Positions 42,005 to 49,756 of a DNA stretch of 64,000 nucleotides are shown here, in pieces; within the stretch, counting starts at the first letter, position 1; every line of letters starts with the position of its first letter. A program made the translations under genes and the position numbers. This stretch comes from Curtobacterium sp. MCBA15_008 (lineage in GTDB: Bacteria; Actinomycetota; Actinomycetes; Actinomycetales; Microbacteriaceae). Location of the stretch: contig NZ_MJGN01000011.1 in NCBI RefSeq assembly GCF_001865065.1, positions 1 to 64,000 of the forward strand, read 5' to 3'. The notes beneath the pieces were generated by a model. It did not search any database, had not been told where the DNA came from, and saw only the letters and a program-made list of their open reading frames with translations.

Positions 42005-43327
42005 TCAGCCGCGGTCGAACGTCAGCGTCTCGTCGTCCTCGGCGGTGACCTTGCCGGTCCGCGCGAACTCGGCCCAGATCGCCCGGAAGGCCCGGCCGCG
42101 CCGTTCGACCTCGGGCCAGTCCCGCTCCGGCACGAACCGGGTGCCGGCCCAGGCCTCGCGGCCGCCGAGCAGCAGTGGCAGGTCGCTCATGTGCACGGCT
42201 CCGGTCGGCTTCGTCGTGACGCCCCGGTGCAGTCGGTACGCGGTCGCCCGACCGCCCGCCGCCCGGTGTCGCTCCGCGAACCGTCGCGCATCGCGTCCGT
42301 AGATCACCTCGGACAACGGGCGGACGACCAGCCAGCGCAGGAGCGGGCGCACCGCGCGGAGCTTGGCGACCGAATGGAGGACCGGGACGAGCGGGACGTA
42401 CATCCCCGTCTCGTCGGAGCCGGAGCCGATCAGGACGTCGACGTCCGGCGCGACCGCGCTCCACGCACGGTCGAGGTCGCGTTCCGGGGGCAGCGGCGCG
42501 TGGCCGTACTGCGTGCCGAACGGCATCCCGCCGGCCAGGCCGTACGGTGCGGCCGCCTTCGTGGCGACGGCCTGTCGTTCGAGCATCTCGTCGAGCGGGG
42601 TGTCCGGGTGCACGGCGCCGATCGCCTTCGTCATCGCCCGGTTCATCCGCGCCCGACCCCGCGAGAGTCCGAGCGGTGCGCTCTGGATGATCGCGCGCCG
42701 GAAGAGCCCGGCCGTCCCCGAGCTGATCATGAGGTGCGCGGCCGCGTCCCCGCCGGCGGACTGTCCGAACACCGTGACGAGGTCCGGGTCGCCGCCGAAC
42801 GCCGCGATGTTCCGCTGCACCCAGCGGAGGGACTCCGCCAGGTCGAGCAGTCCGAGGTTCGCGGGGACGGACTCCCCGTCGCCGAGGAACCCGAGGATGC
42901 CGAGCCGGAAGGTCACCGACACGAACACGACGCGCTGTTCGGCCACGAGGTCGCGCGCGTCGTAGATGGGCAGGTCGCCGCCGCCGATGACGTACGAGCC
43001 GCCGTGGATCCACACCATGACGGGCAGTCGTTCGCCGGGCTGCACGTCGGCCGGCGCGGTGATCGACAACCGCTGGCAGTGCTCGTCGACGACGAGGCCC
43101 TCGACCGGCCGGAGCAGCTGGTCGACGAACAGCGCCGTCGGCTGCGGGGCGACGGGCGCCGGCGAGGTCGCCGGGTACGGCTCGGTGAACGTCGGCATCG
43201 GCTCCGGTGGCGCGAACCGCTCGGCGCGCGCGTACGGGATCCCGAGGGCGCGGACGACGCTCCCGTCGACGACGCCGGTGACGGGTCCGGCGGGTGGTTC
43301 GAAGGTCAGCGAGGCGGCGTCGAGCAT
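42005..43327 (-). CDS. Type B carboxylesterase/lipase
   Basis: This 440-residue alpha/beta hydrolase has the nucleophile elbow VFGQSAGGDAAAHLM, the oxyanion region VMVWIHGGSYVIGGG, the acid in GSGSDETGMYV, and the catalytic His region near HMSDLPLLLGG. No signal peptide is seen, so it is likely cytoplasmic and hydrolyses small esters. ATG at 43327 lies 6 nt from TACCGT on the minus strand; the shorter start gives the expected family N terminus (LTFEPPAGPVTGVVDGSVVR). A longer in-frame extension lacks protein character. Confidence 0.88.
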   Translation of the reverse strand: MLDAASLTFEPPAGPVTGVVDGSVVRALGIPYARAERFAPPEPMPTFTEPYPATSPAPVAPQPTALFVDQLLRPVEGLVVDEHCQRLSITAPADVQPGERLPVMVWIHGGSYVIGGGDLPIYDARDLVAEQRVVFVSVTFRLGILGFLGDGESVPANLGLLDLAESLRWVQRNIAAFGGDPDLVTVFGQSAGGDAAAHLMISSGTAGLFRRAIIQSAPLGLSRGRARMNRAMTKAIGAVHPDTPLDEMLERQAVATKAAAPYGLAGGMPFGTQYGHAPLPPERDLDRAWSAVAPDVDVLIGSGSDETGMYVPLVPVLHSVAKLRAVRPLLRWLVVRPLSEVIYGRDARRFAERHRAAGGRATAYRLHRGVTTKPTGAVHMSDLPLLLGGREAWAGTRFVPERDWPEVERRGRAFRAIWAEFARTGKVTAEDDETLTFDRG

Positions 43328-43357
43328 CCGCTCACGGTACCGAGGTGACCAGGGGAC

Positions 43358-43397
43358 GGACTGGAGGCGCGGGTCGTCGCCGCCCCGCGCCTCCCGG
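43358..43397. repeat. Inverted pair of dispersed repeats (hairpin)
   Basis: GGACTGGAGGCGCGGG (43358-43373) is followed by CCCCGCGCCTCCCGG (43383-43397). The inner 11 bases (GGAGGCGCGGG) pair perfectly across a 10-nt loop. It lies between two minus-strand genes and can act as a terminator. Confidence 0.65.
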
Positions 43398-43403
43398 CGG
43401 TCG

Positions 43404-44612
43404 TCAGTCCTGTCGGGTGACCGGACGCAGCGAACCCGACGCCGCGAAGGCCGCGACGAACAGGACGGCGACCAGCCAGAGCGCACTCAGCGCGCCGACG
43501 TGCTCGGCGATCGCGCCCACGACGGGAGGACCCGCGAAGTTCGCGAAGTAGCCGATCGACGCGACCACGCTCACGCGCGCGGCCGGGTTCGGGCCGCTCT
43601 GGGCCGCGGCGGACATGCCGAGGGGGAAGCCCATCGAGACGCCGACCGCCCAGAGCACCACACCGATCAGCGTCAGCCACCAGCTGTCCCCGACGATGAA
43701 GAGGACCGCACCGACGATGCCGAGGGCGGTCGTCCAGCGGATGGTGGCGACCCGGCCGAGTCGATCGACGACCGGTCCGGCGAACACGCGCGTGGCCGCT
43801 TCGGAGACCGCGAAGGCGGTGAAGAACAGCGCGCCCACCGCCGCGGTCTGCCCGTGGCCGTCGGTGGCCGCGAGGGCGAGCCAGTTGTTCGCGGACCCCT
43901 CACCGAGCTCGACGCCGAGCATCACGACACCGATGAGCAGGAGCCGCACGTCGGCCCACCCGCGTGCCCACTGTCGGAGGCGCTGCCGGCGGCTGAGGGT
44001 GGTGTCGGGCGCCTCGGCGCGGCTGCCGTCCGGGATCCCGCGCATCGCGACGGTACCGACCACCAGGATGACGACGGCCTCCCCGAGGAGTTGGGCCGAC
44101 GGGGTGATGCCCAGCCACGCGCAGAGGGCGGCGATCCCGGCGCCGAGGGCCGCGCCTCCCGACCAGGCGGCGTGCATGAGCGGGAGCAGCGTGCGTCCCG
44201 CGAGCACCTCGATGGCCGTGCCCTCGACGTTCGCCATCACGTCCAGCGCACCGATGCCGGCCCCGGCGATCACGAACCCGACCGACGCCAGCGGCGCGGA
44301 GTGCAGGGCGGCCGCGGTGCCGATGACGCTGATCGCTGCGGGCACCAGCACGACGACCGCGGTGAGCGCGCGTCGGCTGCCGAGCCGGCGGAGGAGCGGT
44401 GCCGCGCTGAGCAGCCCGCCGATCGACCCGATGGTGACCAGGCCGAGCATGAGGCCGATCGTGCCGACGTCCACGCCGAGTTCGACGCGGAGCTCGGGGA
44501 GACGTGGGCCCCAGGCAGCCAGGCTCACCCCGCCGATCGCGAAGGCGGTGATGACGGCGTTCCGCCATCCGGCGAGCTGGCTGCGGTCCACGTCGACCGA
44601 CGGAGTCGTCAT
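43404..44612 (-). CDS. MFS transporter, paralogue of the LacI-linked carrier
   Basis: This 402-residue carrier with 12 helices shares LGEGSANNWLALAATDGHG and MGFPLGMSAAAQSGP with the carrier at 34976. It is divergent from a sugar isomerase / oxidoreductase pair, so it may import the sugar they metabolise. ATG at 44612 lies 7 nt after TAGTTT (minus strand of 44620-44625), a good -10, implying a leaderless mRNA. Confidence 0.85.
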   Translation of the reverse strand: MTTPSVDVDRSQLAGWRNAVITAFAIGGVSLAAWGPRLPELRVELGVDVGTIGLMLGLVTIGSIGGLLSAAPLLRRLGSRRALTAVVVLVPAAISVIGTAAALHSAPLASVGFVIAGAGIGALDVMANVEGTAIEVLAGRTLLPLMHAAWSGGAALGAGIAALCAWLGITPSAQLLGEAVVILVVGTVAMRGIPDGSRAEAPDTTLSRRQRLRQWARGWADVRLLLIGVVMLGVELGEGSANNWLALAATDGHGQTAAVGALFFTAFAVSEAATRVFAGPVVDRLGRVATIRWTTALGIVGAVLFIVGDSWWLTLIGVVLWAVGVSMGFPLGMSAAAQSGPNPAARVSVVASIGYFANFAGPPVVGAIAEHVGALSALWLVAVLFVAAFAASGSLRPVTRQD

Positions 44613-44727
44613 GTGACTAAAACTACACACCGGGTGGTTTCTGGGGTAGCGTCGTACCCGATCTCGCCGCGGAGCATCGCTCCTCGACGGGCCGCGACAC
44701 CCAGTCAGGACCGAAGGAGCCTCTGCA
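44613..44727. promoter_or_regulatory. Divergent promoter region, MFS / sugar isomerase
   Basis: A TAGTTT -10 for the carrier lies at 44620-44625 (minus strand) and TAGCGT at 44647-44652 (plus strand) may serve the isomerase operon. The latter has GGAG in its leader, unlike the leaderless carrier. Confidence 0.55.
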
Positions 44728-45528
44728 ATGCCCACCACCTCTGTGCAGCTGTACTCGCTGCGCGACGCCGTCGCCGAAGACCTCGACAAGGCCATCGCCC
44801 GCGTCCGTGAGATCGGCTACGAGAACGTCGAGCCCTACGCGTTCGTCGAGCGTGCCGCCGACCTCGAGCACGCCTTCGCCGCCACCGGCCTGAAGGCCCC
44901 GTCCGGCCACGTCGCCGTGATCGACGCCGACGACACCGCCCCGATCTGGGACGCCGCCGAGCGCCTCGGCATCCAGACCGTCATCGACCCGTTCATCCCG
45001 ACCGACCGCTGGCAGACCGCCGACGACGTCGCGAAGATCGCCGAGCGCGTCAACGAGCTCACCGCCGAGGCCGCGTCGCGCGGCCTGAAGTTCGGGTACC
45101 ACAACCACCAGTGGGAGTTCACGAACAAGGTCGACGGCCGCACCGTCTACGACCTCTTCGTGTCGCAGCTCTCGCCCGAGACCGTCCTCGAGGTCGACAC
45201 CTTCTGGGCGACCGTCGGCGGCGCCGACGCTCCCGCGGTCCTGAAGGGCCTCGGCGACCGCGTCGTCGCGATCCACGTCAAGGACGGCAAGGTCGACGGT
45301 GACATCCGCACCGCCCTGCCCTCGTCCGAGAGCGCCCTCATCGTCCCCGAGGCGCTGCAGCGCGCCTTCGAGAACCAGACCCCGGCCGGCCAGGGCGACG
45401 TCGACGTGGCCGCGATCCTCGCAGCGGCGCCGCAGGCCATCCGCGTCGTCGAGTTCGACGCGTACAAGGGCGACGTCTTCGAGGGCATCACCGAGTCGCT
45501 CGAGTGGCTGAAGGCCAACGACAAGTGA
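44728..45528 (+). CDS. Sugar phosphate isomerase/epimerase (AP endonuclease 2 fold)
   Basis: This 266-residue TIM-barrel protein has the metal-binding motifs NVEPYAF, GYHNHQWEF, EVDTFWA and IHVKDGK, where conserved Glu, His and Asp ligands sit. Such enzymes isomerise or epimerise keto-sugars or inositol derivatives. GGAG precedes the ATG at 44728. The stop overlaps the Gfo/Idh/MocA gene start (GTGA). This combination is typical of sugar or inositol catabolism, but the substrate is open. Confidence 0.85.
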   Translation: MPTTSVQLYSLRDAVAEDLDKAIARVREIGYENVEPYAFVERAADLEHAFAATGLKAPSGHVAVIDADDTAPIWDAAERLGIQTVIDPFIPTDRWQTADDVAKIAERVNELTAEAASRGLKFGYHNHQWEFTNKVDGRTVYDLFVSQLSPETVLEVDTFWATVGGADAPAVLKGLGDRVVAIHVKDGKVDGDIRTALPSSESALIVPEALQRAFENQTPAGQGDVDVAAILAAAPQAIRVVEFDAYKGDVFEGITESLEWLKANDK

Positions 45529-46628
45529 GCCGCGTCGGGATCGGCATCATCGGTGCCGGCAACATCTCCACGCAGTACCTGGAGAACCTGACGAAGTTCG
45601 CCGACGTCGAAGTCCGCTTCGTCGCCGACGTGCTGCTCGACCGTGCGGCCGCCCAGGCGTCCGCCTACGGCGTCGGTGCGTCGGGCAGCGTCGAGGAGCT
45701 CCTCGCCCGTGACGACGTCCAGATCGTGATCAACCTGACGATCCCGGCCGCACACGCCGAGGTCGACCAGCAGATCATCGACGCGGGCAAGCACGTCTGG
45801 AGCGAGAAGCCGATCGCGACCGACCACGAGTCGGCCGCTGCCGTGCTGGCATCGGCGACGGAGAAGGGGCTGCGCGTCGCGACCGCCCCGGACACCGTGC
45901 TCGGTGCGGGCATCCAGACGGCGCTCCGGGCCATCGCCCGCGGTGACATCGGCGAGCCGCTCTCCGCGACGACGCTGTTCCACGTCCCCGGACCCGAGGC
46001 GTGGCACCCGAACCCGGACTTCCTGTTCGCGAAGGGCGCCGGGCCGCTGTTCGACATGGGGCCGTACTACGTGACGACACTGGTGCACGCGTTCGGCACC
46101 GCCTCGCGCGTGCAGGCCGTGTCCTCGAAGTCGCTCGAGCGCCGGACCATCGCGTCCGGTCCTCGCGCGGGTGAGACGTTCCCGGTGGAGGTCCCCACGC
46201 ACCACGCCGCCCTGATCGAGTTCGCCGGCGGGCAGTCCGCCCAGTCGACGTTCTCGTTCCAGCACGCGCTGCCGCGGATGGGCTTCGTCGAGATCAACGG
46301 CACGCTCGGCACGATCTCGCTGCCGGACCCGAACACCTTCGAGGGCTCGTCGCAGCTCTGGCGGTACGGGCAGGACGAGCCCGAGACGCTCGAGGCCGTG
46401 GGCTCCACCTGGGGTCGGGGCACCGGCGTCGTCGAGCTCGCTCGGGCGATCGCCGAAGGCCGTCCGGAGCGCGCGTCCGGTGCGGTCGCGCTGCACGTGC
46501 TCGACGTGCTGCTCGGCATCCGGGACGCCGCCGAGTCCGGTTCCGCCGTCGACATCACGTCGACCGTGGACCGGGTCCCACCGCTGCCGGAGGACTTCGA
46601 CCCGGCCGCCGCGGTGCTCACCGCGTAG
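45525..46628 (+). CDS. Gfo/Idh/MocA family oxidoreductase
   Basis: This 367-residue NAD(P)-dependent enzyme has the nucleotide loop GIIGAGNISTQYL, the catalytic Lys in SEKPIATD and a C-terminal beta-sheet domain starting near residue 125. Members oxidise a sugar or polyol hydroxyl. The GTG at 45525 overlaps the isomerase stop. Together the pair likely oxidises and isomerises one sugar imported by the divergent MFS carrier (inference). A perfect palindromic terminator follows. Confidence 0.88.
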   Translation: MSRVGIGIIGAGNISTQYLENLTKFADVEVRFVADVLLDRAAAQASAYGVGASGSVEELLARDDVQIVINLTIPAAHAEVDQQIIDAGKHVWSEKPIATDHESAAAVLASATEKGLRVATAPDTVLGAGIQTALRAIARGDIGEPLSATTLFHVPGPEAWHPNPDFLFAKGAGPLFDMGPYYVTTLVHAFGTASRVQAVSSKSLERRTIASGPRAGETFPVEVPTHHAALIEFAGGQSAQSTFSFQHALPRMGFVEINGTLGTISLPDPNTFEGSSQLWRYGQDEPETLEAVGSTWGRGTGVVELARAIAEGRPERASGAVALHVLDVLLGIRDAAESGSAVDITSTVDRVPPLPEDFDPAAAVLTA

Positions 46629-46647
46629 GGGTCACGCGCCGCGTACC

Positions 46648-46683
46648 GGAACGGCCGGGTCCCGATCGGGACCCGGCCGTTCC
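46648..46683. terminator. 36-bp perfect palindromic terminator
   Basis: Each 18-base half (GGAACGGCCGGGTCCCGA and its complement) pairs without mismatch. It separates the Gfo/Idh/MocA gene from the convergent TetR gene, so it can stop both transcripts. Confidence 0.85.
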
Positions 46684-46695
46684 CGTGCACGCGGA

Positions 46696-47304
46696 TCAGG
46701 CCGGCGGCACGATCTGCTCGAGCAGCCGTAGGACCTTCTCGCCGTCGACGGCCTCCGGGTCGAGCAGCCACTGCACCTGCAACCCGTCCGACGCGGCGAT
46801 GCTCAGCGACGCCAGGTCGACCGGGTCCAGGTCGGCCCGGATGCGTCCCGCCGCCTGGTCCGCCTCGATCAGCACCGCCAGGTCGGCCCGGAGCCGGGTG
46901 AACCGCTCCCGCATGAACTCACGGGTCGCCGGGTGGCCCTCCTGCACGGCGTCGGCCGCGAGGGTCGTGTAGAGCTGCACGAGCCCCGGGACCTCGCGGT
47001 TCCGCGAGGCACTCTCACGCATGTCCCCGATCGCGGACTTCATCCGGTCGGGTGCCCCCTGCTCGCGTACCTCGTGCTCGCGGTACACGGCGAGCAGGAG
47101 TTCGTCGCGGTTCGGGAAGTAGTGGCGCAGCGCCGCGTGGGTGATGCCCAGCGCATCGGCGACGGATCGCAACGACGACGCGTCCACACCGTGGTCGGCC
47201 ACCATCCGGATCATCTCGTCGAGGATCTGCGTCCGGCGCTCGGCACCCTTGCGGTACCCGCCGCGTCGCGGCGGGGCCGCTTCGTCGTCGGCCGGGTGGG
47301 TCAT
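46696..47304 (-). CDS. TetR family regulator (BetI-like C-terminal domain)
   Basis: This 202-residue repressor has the helix-turn-helix SSLRSVADALGITHAALRHYFPNR and a TetR C-terminal domain that senses small ligands. ATG at 47304 is 6 nt from TAGGTT on the minus strand (47311-47316), without a Shine-Dalgarno sequence. A 12-bp direct repeat overlaps the promoter. It is convergent with the sugar-oxidoreductase operon, and its target cannot be named. Confidence 0.85.
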   Translation of the reverse strand: MTHPADDEAAPPRRGGYRKGAERRTQILDEMIRMVADHGVDASSLRSVADALGITHAALRHYFPNRDELLLAVYREHEVREQGAPDRMKSAIGDMRESASRNREVPGLVQLYTTLAADAVQEGHPATREFMRERFTRLRADLAVLIEADQAAGRIRADLDPVDLASLSIAASDGLQVQWLLDPEAVDGEKVLRLLEQIVPPA

Positions 47305-47314
47305 CCCCCCAACC

Positions 47315-47339
47315 TACCGCTGGAAGTTACCGCTGGAAG
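47315..47339. promoter_or_regulatory. Direct repeat in the TetR promoter
   Basis: TACCGCTGGAAG occurs twice (47315-47326 and 47328-47339), one base apart, over the TetR -10 and upstream region. TetR sites are usually palindromic, so another factor may bind. Confidence 0.5.
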
Positions 47340-47416
47340 GTTTTTTCCGGGAGGCACGTGGGGACCGGTGCGGACCGGTCCGGCCCACGGGACGCCAGGC
47401 TCGGCGACCGTCCGGT

Positions 47417-47974
47417 TCAGGAGTCGTTGGGCTCCGCGTCGCCGTCCGGGTCGACCACGTACTCGTCGACCGGGGCAGGGGCGCCGCCGACGAGGGCCTC
47501 GGTGATCTGCGCCAGGCAGCGGGCGAGGACGTCGTTCTCCTCGGTGGACAGGTGGTCCATGACCTCGACGACGGCTTCGTGGAAGGGCGCGTACGAGGCG
47601 TCGATCTTGTGCGCTGCCTGGACGGTGGGCTCGAGGACCTGCGCTCGGCGGTCGGTGGGGTGCGGGACACGGCGCAGGTACCCCTTGTCGGCCAGCCCGT
47701 CGACGATCTTCGTCACGGAGGCATTCGACACGTTGAGCATGACCGCGAGGTCCTTCGGGCCCATCGCCCGGCCGTCTCGGTGGGCCTGGAGCATGTACCG
47801 GACGGCGAGGAACTCGTTCTTCGTCAGGCCGCTCTCGGATCGGGCCTGTTCGAGCTGCTGCTCCTCGGCGTGCTGCAGCCGGAGGAGGGCGTCGACGGCG
47901 ACCTTCGCGGCACGCGACCGGGGCTCCCGGGCGTAGAGGTGCATGTGCTCACGGCGGACGACGGTCAACGGCAT
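47417..47974 (-). CDS. MarR family transcriptional regulator
   Basis: This 185-residue regulator has a winged helix with recognition segment LAVMLNVSNASVTKIVDGL and wing HPTDRRAQVLEPT. The acidic C-terminal tail DEYVVDPDGDAEPNDS is unusual for MarR. It is encoded 47 bp downstream of a 60-aa protein gene on the same strand, forming a likely operon. Four short inverted repeats lie upstream of the pair. ATG at 47974 has no strong ribosome-binding site, and a Met 10 codons further in is possible. Confidence 0.85.
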   Translation of the reverse strand: MPLTVVRREHMHLYAREPRSRAAKVAVDALLRLQHAEEQQLEQARSESGLTKNEFLAVRYMLQAHRDGRAMGPKDLAVMLNVSNASVTKIVDGLADKGYLRRVPHPTDRRAQVLEPTVQAAHKIDASYAPFHEAVVEVMDHLSTEENDVLARCLAQITEALVGGAPAPVDEYVVDPDGDAEPNDS

Positions 47975-48021
47975 GTGTCGGGTGTTCTCTCTGCCTGGTG
48001 GAGGTGCTGCGCGGCGCGGTC

Positions 48022-48204
48022 TTACGCAGCCGGCACGTTGAAGAAGTCCGCGTAGGACGGCTCGGAACGACCCGACAGGAGCGACGGGTCCTGGATGCGT
48101 CGTTCGATGTAGGCGTCGATGACGGCGGGGTCGGTCAGGCCGACGCGGGTGTGGGTCCCGCCGAGCCGTGCCTGGCGCGGCATCCCGGTGTACGTGCTGT
48201 GCAT
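48022..48204 (-). CDS. 60-aa hypothetical protein in the marR operon
   Basis: This protein of 60 residues is polar, with a helical centre (DPAVIDAYIERRIQDPSLL) and the C terminus EPSYADFFNVPAA. AGGAAGG lies about 10 nt before the ATG at 48204, and the codon use matches real genes. It precedes marR in the same direction. I do not recognise a family; it may be a small target or partner of the regulator. Confidence 0.65.
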   Translation of the reverse strand: MHSTYTGMPRQARLGGTHTRVGLTDPAVIDAYIERRIQDPSLLSGRSEPSYADFFNVPAA

Positions 48205-48256
48205 TGCGATCCCGCCTTCCTGCGTCGTGCTGTCCCCTGCGGACGGTCAGAACTAT

Positions 48257-48335
48257 TTCACGACGTGAACGATCAGTGCAACGAACCTTTTCGGTTCTGT
48301 ACGGTTCGCGCATCGAACAGTTCGTGTGCATGAAC
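48257..48335. promoter_or_regulatory. Cluster of four short inverted repeats upstream of the marR operon
   Basis: TTCACGACGTGAA (48257-48269), GAACCTTTTCGGTTC (48283-48297), GTTCGCGCATCGAAC (48304-48318) and GTTCGTGTGCATGAAC (48320-48335) each have arms of 4-5 bp and share GTTC/GAAC. They are candidate MarR operators. Confidence 0.6.
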
Positions 48336-48358
48336 TACCGGGCTCGTCGTCATCGGCG

Positions 48359-49333
48359 TCAGCGGTTCCGGAGGAGCGAGGCGGCCGCGGCGGGGAACCA
48401 CTGCCCGGCCGCCGGTCCGCCGTTGCACGTGCCGTCGCTCTCGCCGGGCAGCTTCACCCAGAGCAGCGCGTCGAGGCCGGTCGAGTCGTCCACCACCGTG
48501 GGGTCCTGCCCGAGCCCAGCGGTCCGGGAGTTGCACCAGACGCCCGTCGCTCCCCGGCCGTTCCGTGAAACGTCGATCACGAAGTGCCCACCGGTCAGGC
48601 GCCGCAGCTGCTCGCCGTATGCCCGTTCCCCGGCCGTCGCGTACGAGTTGGAGACGTTGAGCGAGAAGCCCCGCGCCTCGGCGACCCCGGCGTCTCGCAA
48701 CAGCCGGGCCATCGTCGCGGGCGCGATCCAGCTCTCGTGGCCGGCGTCGACGTAGACCGCAGCGCCAGCCGACGCGAGGTCGTGGACCGCGGTGCGGATG
48801 AGCTGGGTCCGCTGGTTCGCGTCGGCACCCGGGCAGGACGACAGCTGGGCGAGGGCGTCCGGCTCCACGATGACGGCGGCACGGTGTCCGCGGAGCGTCT
48901 CGGCCAACACGCGGTTCCACGTGCCGTACGCGCCCGGCGTGAGTCCCCCGGCGGAGAAGCTCCCGCAGTCGCGCCCGGGGATGGCGTAGGTGACGAACAC
49001 CGGGGTGCGGCCCTGAGCCGACGCGGCGGTGAGGTGGCGCTGCACGGTGGTCCGCAGGGCGGCGGGCGACAGTCGGTCACCGAGCCAGACGCTCGACGGT
49101 CGGGCGGCGATCGTCCGGGCGACGGCTGCGTCCGATGTCCGGCCGGCCGCGGCGAGCGCCGTCGCCTGCCGGGACGCGGTCGTGTCGGCGGGGCGGTACA
49201 GCCCGCCGACGAACACGTCGGAGCCGCGGGCGCTGGCGGACGGCACCGGCCCCACGGCGGTCACGGCGACGGTGGCCAGCAGCACGGCGATCGGCAGTGC
49301 GAGGGCGGGGCGGCGGGTGCGGAGGTGCGACAT
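48359..49333 (-). CDS. Glycoside hydrolase family 6 (endoglucanase-like), secreted
   Basis: This 324-residue enzyme has a signal peptide (residues 1-35, ending SASA) and the GH6 core only, with no cellulose-binding module. Landmarks are YAIPGRDCGSFSAGG (with the first catalytic Asp region), VIVEPDALA, DVSRNGRG and LWVKLPGESDGTC. It likely cuts beta-1,4-glucans outside the cell, fitting a plant- or litter-associated life. No cellulose regulator is adjacent. A transcription terminator on the same strand lies 140 nt upstream of the ATG at 49333. Confidence 0.9.
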   Translation of the reverse strand: MSHLRTRRPALALPIAVLLATVAVTAVGPVPSASARGSDVFVGGLYRPADTTASRQATALAAAGRTSDAAVARTIAARPSSVWLGDRLSPAALRTTVQRHLTAASAQGRTPVFVTYAIPGRDCGSFSAGGLTPGAYGTWNRVLAETLRGHRAAVIVEPDALAQLSSCPGADANQRTQLIRTAVHDLASAGAAVYVDAGHESWIAPATMARLLRDAGVAEARGFSLNVSNSYATAGERAYGEQLRRLTGGHFVIDVSRNGRGATGVWCNSRTAGLGQDPTVVDDSTGLDALLWVKLPGESDGTCNGGPAAGQWFPAAAASLLRNR

Positions 49334-49474
49334 GGCGGCCTCGGTTCCTGGTCCGTGGGCGAGCGTGGTGAGTGCTACCCGTCGAGGGTCCCTCCTGCTC
49401 CCCGGAGCCCGTCACCGTTTCCCAGCCACGACGGAGGTTCGCAGGTGTCGCCAGGCGGCTCCGGAAAAGGAAAA

Positions 49475-49495
49475 CTCGGCCCCAGAGGGGCCGAG
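49475..49495 (-). terminator. Intrinsic terminator on the minus strand
   Basis: A 9-bp stem (CTCGGCCCC with GGGGCCGAG) with a 3-nt loop is followed on the minus strand by TTTTCCTTTTCC. It is the only hairpin in this window with a clear T-rich tail. It lies in the 423-bp gap between GH6 and hsp20 (49334-49756), 16 nt after a minus-strand stop codon at 49511-49513. The rest of the gap up to 49474 holds no gene I can support. Confidence 0.8.
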
Positions 49496-49510
49496 CGGTA
49501 TCCACGAAGA

Positions 49511-49726
49511 CTACCAGTGCGGTGGGCGCCGGATGTGCTCGATCTGTTCGGGGAGTTGCGCGCCACGGATGTCAGCGTCAGTCAGCCGGTACCACCAGTG
49601 GTCGCGACGGAGACCGGATCGCCTGTGGAGAACCCCCGCCCCGTCGGTTCCGAGCGTCTTCCGAGCAACTACTTGGCACTCCCAAGGGTCGAGTGCTAGA
49701 ACATGTGCAAGTTGAGTCGAGGGGAC
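49511..49726 (-). CDS. Possible small gene of unclear start
   Basis: A minus-strand frame of up to 71 codons ends DHWWYRLTDADIRGAQL then PEQIEHIRRPPHW, followed by a TAG and, 16 nt on, an intrinsic terminator. The C-terminal 30 residues look like real protein. There is no ATG, GTG or TTG in the frame, and its upstream half overlaps the CIRCE element of hsp20. It may be a remnant, or start at a rare codon. I report it because the terminator needs an explanation. Confidence 0.35.
   Translation of the reverse strand, partial: VPSTQLAHVLALDPWECQVVARKTLGTDGAGVLHRRSGLRRDHWWYRLTDADIRGAQLPEQIEHIRRPPHW
49673..49699 (+). promoter_or_regulatory. CIRCE element (HrcA operator) at the hsp20 promoter
   Basis: TTGGCACTC, nine bases, then GAGTGCTAG closely matches the CIRCE consensus TTAGCACTC-N9-GAGTGCTAA. 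TTGGCA also serves as a -35 and TAGAAC (49697-49702) as a -10, with 18-bp spacing, so the repressor would cover the promoter. Confidence 0.88.
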
Positions 49727-49731
49727 TCAAC
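49711..49731 (+). promoter_or_regulatory. HAIR element (HspR operator)
   Basis: GTTGAGT, seven bases, then ACTCAAC matches the HAIR consensus CTTGAGT-N7-ACTCAAG except at the outermost pair. It lies just after the expected transcription start. Confidence 0.88.
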
Positions 49732-49756
49732 AGCAGATACGAAGGAGTTGATTCCG

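Noticed and set aside
43328-43486. N-terminal extension of the esterase
   Set aside because: It would start inside Arg-rich sequence; the ATG at 43327 has a promoter hexamer 6 nt away and gives the normal N terminus.
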